From Amygdalobacter nucleatus (GTDB lineage Bacteria > Bacillota > Clostridia > Saccharofermentanales > Fastidiosipilaceae), in the NCBI RefSeq assembly GCF_029167365.1, contig NZ_JARFNM010000001.1, positions 1,356,001-1,420,000 on the forward strand: a stretch of 64,000 bases of DNA, given 5' to 3'. Each line of letters begins with the position of its first letter. The first letter of the stretch is position 1. Below, one piece after another: positions 55,961-64,000 of this stretch. Both the position numbers and the translations under genes were made by a program. The notes below the pieces were generated by a model. It was not told the DNA's origin, did no database searches, and saw nothing but the letters and a program-made list of their open reading frames with translations.

Positions 55961-56527
55961 ATGCCAAACCGGCACGGAACTAAAGCTATTAAAACTGAAC
56001 GCTTATTATTGCGTCCTTTCCGCCTGACAGATAGCAAAGCTATGTATACTAACTGGGCAAGTGATGACAAAGTAACTAAATATGTGACCTGGCCAACTTA
56101 TAAGTCTGTAGCTGATGCAGATACATATTTGCAATGTATTGTCAGCCATTACAGCGAAGCTGATTTCTACAACTGGGGTATTTGTTTGAAAGAAGAACCT
56201 GATCTAGTTATCGGCAATATCAGCGTAAATAAGCAATTTTACGAAATAAAAGCAGCTGATATTGGTTATGTCTTAAGCCGTAAATATTGGAATCAAGGTT
56301 ACATGACCGAAGCTGTTAAAGCTGTAATAAATTATTTGTTCACTAGCGAAAATTTCAATCGTATTCAAGCCTCCCATGCTGCTAATAACCCAGGCTCTGG
56401 AAAAGTCATGCAAAAAAGCAGTATGCAATATGAAGGTTGCTTGCGCCAGGCTGTCAAAAACAATACAGGTATCTGCGATAAAAAAGTTTATGCCATCTTA
56501 GCTGACGAATATAAACAAAATAAATAA
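55961..56527 (+). CDS. GNAT-family N-acetyltransferase (RimJ/RimL type)
   Basis: The 188-residue protein has the RimJ/RimL pattern: TERLLLRPFRLTDSKAMYTNWASDDKVTKYVTWP, YVLSRKYWNQGYMTEAVKAV (the acetyl-CoA-binding region) and IQASHAANNPGSGKVMQKSSMQYEG. It transfers an acetyl group from acetyl-CoA to an amine, such as a protein N-terminus or small molecule; the substrate is unknown. AAAGGAAG lies 8 bases before the start. Confidence 0.9.
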   Translation: MPNRHGTKAIKTERLLLRPFRLTDSKAMYTNWASDDKVTKYVTWPTYKSVADADTYLQCIVSHYSEADFYNWGICLKEEPDLVIGNISVNKQFYEIKAADIGYVLSRKYWNQGYMTEAVKAVINYLFTSENFNRIQASHAANNPGSGKVMQKSSMQYEGCLRQAVKNNTGICDKKVYAILADEYKQNK

Positions 56528-56529
56528 GG

Positions 56530-56813
56530 CTGTTAAATCTTTCAACAAAAGCAACTATTAAGAAGCAAAAACAAGCGACATTAAAGACATCAGTTTTAGA
56601 AAGACGAATAGAAGTATTCGCAGCAAAAGTATCTGCTTCATCAAGTTTTCTTTCTATATCATCAGTAAGAGCAGAGTATTGCTCAAGGATAATAAGAGCC
56701 ATTGTTCCATAAGATCTTTTAGCAAGAAATACTGGTGGATTAGAGTTAATAACAGCTTCTTCTATCTAGGGAAATTTAGTCCTGAAATCAGAAACAGGTC
56801 GAATATTAATCAT
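56530..56813 (-). pseudogene. Phd/YefM-family antitoxin with in-frame stop
   Basis: From the ATG at 56813 (AAAGGAGA RBS) the frame reads MINIRPVSDFRTKFP, then TAG at 56766-56768, then IEEAVINSNPPVFLAKRSYGTMALIILEQY and DIERKLDEADTFAANTS. This is a Phd/YefM antitoxin, which represses its operon and neutralises a RelE/Doc-type toxin. A single base change could explain the stop. The C-terminus after TDVF looks off-frame and runs into the acetyltransferase gene on the other strand. No toxin gene follows. Confidence 0.75.
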
Positions 56814-57030
56814 ATGTTTAGTCTCCTTTGTCATAATTACATCATAATTCCATCAGCATTAGGATATAGTGAATTACAAGAAGAATCAGTTATCTGAAAA
56901 TTGCGGATAACTGATTCCTATGGAGCATATAAAACAAATAATTATTCATCTCAATTGTGCTCAATATAGCAAACAAATGCCGCCTAGATAAAGCATAGCT
57001 AGACGGCAAAATTACATACTGAAATACAAA

Positions 57031-60219
<3,189 letters not shown>

Positions 60220-60294
60220 CTATAACATATCAATCTACCAAATAGATGGCATTAGGAGTGCAAAATTATCTAAAATGAACCGTCAAGCTTTTGT

Positions 60295-60468
60295 TTACTT
60301 GTCCTCGATGTGTAATTCTTTTTTCAAAGCAGCTTGCAAAACGGCTGAGAAATTTAAGCCTGCTGTTTCTGCCTGAAAATTAAGCCAAGAAGGAATTGTG
60401 CAATTTTTCTTAACTGCACGCAGGTCATTCTTGCGCCGATATTCAGCCAAATCTATATTAATTTTCAC
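60295..60468 (-). pseudogene. HicB-family antitoxin C-terminal fragment
   Basis: A 57-residue frame with a GTG start reads VKINIDLAEYRRKNDLRAVKKN and then CTIPSWLNFQAETAGLNFSAVLQAALKKEL. That is the ribbon-helix-helix C-terminus of HicB antitoxins. The HicB-type N-terminal domain and the HicA toxin are absent. The piece may be a stranded fragment. Confidence 0.55.
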
Positions 60469-60830
60469 ATAAAGACATGTTTTATAGCTATAATTACATC
60501 ATCTTTACGAGTAAGGACGTGATTAAAATCCTAATTATCCAATAGCCGTATTTATTGAAATCATACCATTTTAAAAAGTCACTCACTAAATGAGCTATCC
60601 CAGCTTTTTAATGAAAGAATGCTTCGTAATGCTTATTTGTATAAGTCCTCCCCTTCTATTAACCAAACTTATGATTTTTGTAAAAAAGCAATTAACAAAT
60701 TGATCTATTAGCTTTATCGTGAAGTCACGAATTGAAAACGTGAGTTTTGCAGGTAGTGCATTTATGCGCTACCTGATTTTTTTACGCAAAACGCAAATGT
60801 GTAATTCTCCCAACAAAACTAGCCACCGCT
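60469..60830. other. Intergenic region with possible gene debris
   Basis: About 360 bases with no complete gene. A plus-strand frame near 60610-60710 (ERMLRNAYLYKSSPSINQTYDFCKKAIN) looks protein-like but has no start and was not recognised. A terminator lies at 60750. Confidence 0.35.
60750..60783 (+). terminator. Terminator-like hairpin with plus-strand T tract
   Basis: A 10-bp stem (CAGGTAGTGC / GCGCTACCTG, one G-U) with a 6-base loop is followed by ATTTTTTT. No intact plus-strand gene precedes it, so it may mark a lost gene. Confidence 0.7.
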
Positions 60831-62879
60831 TTATTTCAGTTTTACCTCTTTGCCATTTAGTTCACGCCACAAGTTATCTTCGCCCGTTAGACCATTAAGC
60901 AATTTCGTTAGAGTCGGCTCACGCTTGATCTTCAAGGTTGATGTCATAACGAAAGAATCTATGGTCCAAGCCCAGTATTTGATAGCTTTGTAGGGTGGAA
61001 CTTGTGCATTAATACGGGCTAATTCCTGTTGAATTTGCTCTTTTATTGTATATGGTAATTCTTCACCTGGCTTTAGTTTAGCTTTTACAGCCTCATTCAA
61101 ATGCAATAACAGACAAACATCAATTGTATCTCGCTTGTTATGTCCGCCAAATGCCATTGCCTGATCCACTATTTCTGGCAAAGCAATCAAAGCTTCCAAC
61201 TCTTCTGGGAAAATTTTCTTACCATTTGTTAAGACAATCATCGATTTCACACGGCCTGTGATAAACAAAGCTCCATGTTCGTCCAAATAGCCAACATCAC
61301 CAGTATGGAACCAGCCATCTCGATCAATTGCAGCTTGTGTAGCTGCTTTATCTTCGTAATAACCTAACATAAGATTAGGACAACGTACCAAGACTTCGCC
61401 TTGATTTTGGCTTGTAGATTCAGCTTGTCCATCTTGCAAAAATTTAGCTTCGACACCGGCTGCAAAAGTACCAACGCTGCCTGCCACCTGTAAAAAATTG
61501 CTATTCATAGCTAAAATAGGTGCTGTTTCAGTCAAGCCATAGCCAACGTAAACAGAAAAACCAATTTCAGCAAAGAAAGCCTCCGTTTCAGGGGTGAGAG
61601 CTGCTGCACCTACAATAAACAGCTTGAGATTAGGTGAAATAGCCTCTCTGACTTTTTGGAACAAGCGAGGGCGCAAATCTATACCCAATTTTAGGGCAAA
61701 ATGGCTTAATTTGCACAAGAGCGCGAACTGTTTTTGTTTGCCACGTTTGGCTAAGGCATGTTCTACTTGCCGCTTTATATTATCAAGTAATAGAGGCACT
61801 GTGACCATTAATTCAATTGGAAATTTTTGGAGGTTTTGGCTGATATAACGCAACCCATTATTGAAAACAATTGTCTGCCGATGGCCCCACCAAGCATATT
61901 GCGCCGAATTTTCCAAAGTGTGATGCAAAGGCAAGACCGAGAGGACCATTTTGTCATATGGCAGTTTAATGGAAGCTCGGCAAATGTATTCCACGTGGCT
62001 GATATTACTGTGCGATAAGACCACGCCTTTGGCTTTGGAGGTAGTGCCTGATGTGAAAAATATGGCAGCTGGAGCTTTGGGATCAATTTCTACCTTTAAG
62101 AAAGCATCTTGCCCTGCTAAAAGCATTGTCTGGCCTGCAACTTCTAAATCATTCAAGCGCCAAACACGAACTCCATTAACCGTACAAATAGGTGAAATGA
62201 TAGCAGCCTCTGGCTTATCTAACGCCAAATTCGTGGCAACATCTGTAGCTAAATTCGTTGCACTCGTATCTTTTCTAAATTGCGAAGCTAAATCAGTAGC
62301 TACCTTTATCTGCTTGCCGCCGATTAATATGAGGTCAGTGATGGAACCAGGTTGAGCCAAAATGCCATCTATGAGCGTTTTTTTGCTAGCATCTAAGAAA
62401 ATTTTGCGACATCTAGAGCGACTAAGTAGGCCCTGTAATTCCTTAAGCCCTAATTGTTTGTCCAACGGAACAGCTAGGCCCGCGCCAAACATGGCCGCAT
62501 TTTGCGCCACAATCCAATCGACTGAATTATCACCCAAAATAGCTAAACGTGGTTTATTCATCCCTTCTAGACCTGGCAGATTACAATCTTCTACCTTTTC
62601 TTGAAAATAAGGTGCGCTCAAAGCCGTACCTAAGGCATTGATGCGAGCTTCCAGTTCTTTATACGTGAAGCTGACAGGGGCATTGGGATCATCTGGCATC
62701 TCAATATACGCTACTTTATCTGGACAAGTTTGCACAGTATCTCGTAATAGCTGACGTAAATCTGTAACTTTCTTCTGTCCACTTACAAGCATGGATGCTG
62801 GATGCTTTATAATTTCCGGCTGCTTTATGGCTGAATTACTAGTAGCTGAATTTTCATTTGATTGACAACATTTACGCAT
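60831..62879 (-). CDS. Long-chain acyl-CoA synthetase / AMP-forming ligase
   Basis: The 682-residue protein is a typical AMP-dependent ligase. The P-loop-like motif is FFTSGTTSKAKGVVLSHSN, and the adenylation signatures are YGLTETAPI and GWFHTGDVGYLDEHG, with the hinge ITGRVKSMIVLTNGKKIFPEE. It probably activates fatty acids to acyl-CoA for membrane lipid or other use; a peptide or aromatic acid substrate is also possible. No signal peptide. Confidence 0.88.
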   Translation of the reverse strand: MRKCCQSNENSATSNSAIKQPEIIKHPASMLVSGQKKVTDLRQLLRDTVQTCPDKVAYIEMPDDPNAPVSFTYKELEARINALGTALSAPYFQEKVEDCNLPGLEGMNKPRLAILGDNSVDWIVAQNAAMFGAGLAVPLDKQLGLKELQGLLSRSRCRKIFLDASKKTLIDGILAQPGSITDLILIGGKQIKVATDLASQFRKDTSATNLATDVATNLALDKPEAAIISPICTVNGVRVWRLNDLEVAGQTMLLAGQDAFLKVEIDPKAPAAIFFTSGTTSKAKGVVLSHSNISHVEYICRASIKLPYDKMVLSVLPLHHTLENSAQYAWWGHRQTIVFNNGLRYISQNLQKFPIELMVTVPLLLDNIKRQVEHALAKRGKQKQFALLCKLSHFALKLGIDLRPRLFQKVREAISPNLKLFIVGAAALTPETEAFFAEIGFSVYVGYGLTETAPILAMNSNFLQVAGSVGTFAAGVEAKFLQDGQAESTSQNQGEVLVRCPNLMLGYYEDKAATQAAIDRDGWFHTGDVGYLDEHGALFITGRVKSMIVLTNGKKIFPEELEALIALPEIVDQAMAFGGHNKRDTIDVCLLLHLNEAVKAKLKPGEELPYTIKEQIQQELARINAQVPPYKAIKYWAWTIDSFVMTSTLKIKREPTLTKLLNGLTGEDNLWRELNGKEVKLK

Positions 62880-62921
62880 AATAAGCTCACTTTCTTATTG
62901 GGGGAATATATTGAATTTGCT

Positions 62922-63476
62922 TTATTCCACTTTAGCTAGGGTGCTTGTCAAAAGTCCGCCAGCTTCAACGCCTCCGCTTTGCACAATGTAATCCAAAAAG
63001 CATTGAAAGACGAAAGTCTGCGCGCTCAAAGCTAACGAAACATATTGCACGTTGGCAGGTAAATTAGGCAAAACTATCTGACCATCATTGTTAGCAAGAC
63101 TATTAAACATAGTCCTAAAGCCTTGATTAATAAATTCAGCTAAGCAATCGTACGCTTCAGCTACATTCATAAAATTTTGCTGTAAAGTAATTCCTTTTGC
63201 AACGTCTTTGATTGGCAAAATGCGCTTATACAACGTTATGCAAATACACCAAGCTAGATGTTCTCGCTCATATTTACGGCCTTTAATAGGTGGTAACAAA
63301 TTCCACTTGAGATAGTTCTGAATCATTGTCGGCGTCAAATGAATCTTCTCGTTGTGTAAAGGTGCCATGAGTTGATTAACAAATGTACAGATTTCTTCTC
63401 CGTACATCCGCTTTAGTGGAAGTTCTTCCCACTTAGGCAAGACAAACTCCTTTAATTCTGTAAACATTACGTTCAT
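62922..63476 (-). CDS. DUF1836-family protein
   Basis: The 184-residue protein has an N-terminal helix-turn-helix-like segment (TPTMIQNYLKWNLLPPIKGRKYERE) and the DUF1836 core (HLAWCICITLYKRILPIKDVAKGIT). The family occurs in Firmicutes and is considered MerR-like, of unknown role. It is upstream of the synthetase gene with a 42-base gap, so may be in one operon. Confidence 0.75.
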   Translation of the reverse strand: MNVMFTELKEFVLPKWEELPLKRMYGEEICTFVNQLMAPLHNEKIHLTPTMIQNYLKWNLLPPIKGRKYEREHLAWCICITLYKRILPIKDVAKGITLQQNFMNVAEAYDCLAEFINQGFRTMFNSLANNDGQIVLPNLPANVQYVSLALSAQTFVFQCFLDYIVQSGGVEAGGLLTSTLAKVE

Positions 63477-63765
63477 TAATTTTCCTTACTAACTTGCTGT
63501 ATATCCCTAAATATAGGATTAATTCAGCAAATTACTGCTTTATTAGCTTTTCGCTAGCTGTTCAATATGCAGTTATGATAACCGTATATAAGCCGTATAT
63601 CAAGATAAAATAAATCACGGTTTTTGTCAATGCAGCTATAAATTTTGAGTCAAGCCAGAAACATAATTTTCAAGCATTTACAAGTGTCTATTTAAAGCTC
63701 ACGCAACTTTTACGCAAACTTCGCTGGATTTGCCTGTTATTTTCCAATCGTTAAATATTTACAAT

Positions 63766-63794
63766 TTATATTTAAGACTATCGCATGCTAAAAT
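63766..63794 (+). promoter_or_regulatory. Predicted extended -10 promoter
   Basis: TTATAT (63766-63771), 17-base spacer, then TAAAAT (63789-63794) preceded by TGC, an extended -10 element. Transcription would start near 63801. Confidence 0.5.
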
Positions 63795-63800
63795 GGATTT

Positions 63801-63990
63801 ATAAATAAAGTTTGAGATCTGGCGGTCGTGCATACCGTTACCCTAAGCTGAGTGGTCAGAAATATCAGTCATGGTGAAACTGCATTACCTTGATAGCTAA
63901 GGTAGACCAAAGCGTGGGTGGGTATCTTTGTGATCGTAACACGTTAAAGTTTTGAAAGTCTTGTAGGTAATCTGCAAGGCTTTCGTTATA
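63801..63990 (+). ncRNA. Candidate structured RNA (class unresolved)
   Basis: Downstream of the promoter, complementary blocks pair from outside inwards: CGGTC with GATCG, ATACC with GGTAT, CCC with GGG and TGGTC with GACCA, giving a long rod. A 13-bp hairpin (63954-63984: GAAAGTCTTGTAG / CTGCAAGGCTTTC) follows, without a T tract before the window ends. The region has no credible ORF. A rod with bulges is like 6S RNA, but no diagnostic motif was recognised, so the identity is open. Confidence 0.35.
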
Positions 63991-64000
63991 TAACCTAAAC

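Larger units (their letters stand above)
63477..64000. other. Intergenic region with promoter and candidate RNA
   Basis: No protein-coding gene is evident in the last 520 bases. The first 280 are AT-rich and without clear signals; a promoter and a possible structured RNA follow, described separately. Confidence 0.4.

Noticed and set aside
63870-63912. CTAAGGTAG near the end resembles a 23S rRNA segment
   Set aside because: The surrounding bases do not match 23S rRNA and the match is only nine bases.

Overview
The window looks like a chromosomal segment of a low-GC anaerobic Firmicute of the Clostridia. The backbone genes are carbohydrate ABC importers, glycoside hydrolases, an ADP-forming acyl-CoA synthetase-like protein and a DUF1836 regulator, all with Firmicute-type ribosome binding sites. 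A vaginal or oral clostridial genus such as Mageeibacillus would fit, but that name is an inference and cannot be proven from the sequence alone.

Layout. 0.07-12.8 kb is backbone: a frameshifted AlbA_2-type regulator, an orphan DinJ-type antitoxin, a sugar ABC importer (binding protein and two permeases), an Orn/Lys/Arg decarboxylase-family enzyme, a frameshifted RpiR regulator, a CoA-binding synthetase subunit paired with an unusual Lrp-like protein, and a leucyl aminopeptidase. 12.9-43.5 kb is a foreign island. It opens with a decayed IS256-type transposase and carries genes rich in AGA/AGG arginine codons. These encode a lipoprotein, broken surface and TMEM43-like genes, a DUF4428 protein, a YdjG-like zinc-ribbon membrane protein, a YdjI-like SPFH/SHOCT protein, a copper-amine-oxidase-type stalk protein, and a signalling operon (7TM sensor, histidine kinase, LuxR-type response regulator). 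A nearly complete Tn916-type conjugative transposon of about 18.04 kb with tet(M) has inserted into the 7TM sensor gene and split it into 21901-23184 and 41220-41585. Joining the two halves at the shared aaaaata restores one open frame.

43.6-54.7 kb is a backbone alpha-glucoside locus. Divergent operons around a LacI regulator encode an ABC importer, a GH31 glycosidase and beta-phosphoglucomutase on one side, and a six-hairpin glycosidase plus a GH65 phosphorylase on the other. Matching palindromic operators lie between them. The pathway closes logically: import, hydrolysis or phosphorolysis to beta-glucose 1-phosphate, then conversion to glucose 6-phosphate. 54.7-63.5 kb holds two paralogous DUF3139-like membrane proteins, a GNAT acetyltransferase, a dead Phd antitoxin, a large LacZ-type beta-galactosidase, a HicB antitoxin fragment, a long-chain acyl-CoA synthetase and a DUF1836 protein. 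The last 200 bases carry a promoter and what looks like the start of a structured non-coding RNA that runs to the window edge.

Signs of decay are common: three single-base-type frameshifts, two in-frame stops, two IS remnants and three antitoxin genes without toxins. No tRNA, rRNA or CRISPR array was seen.
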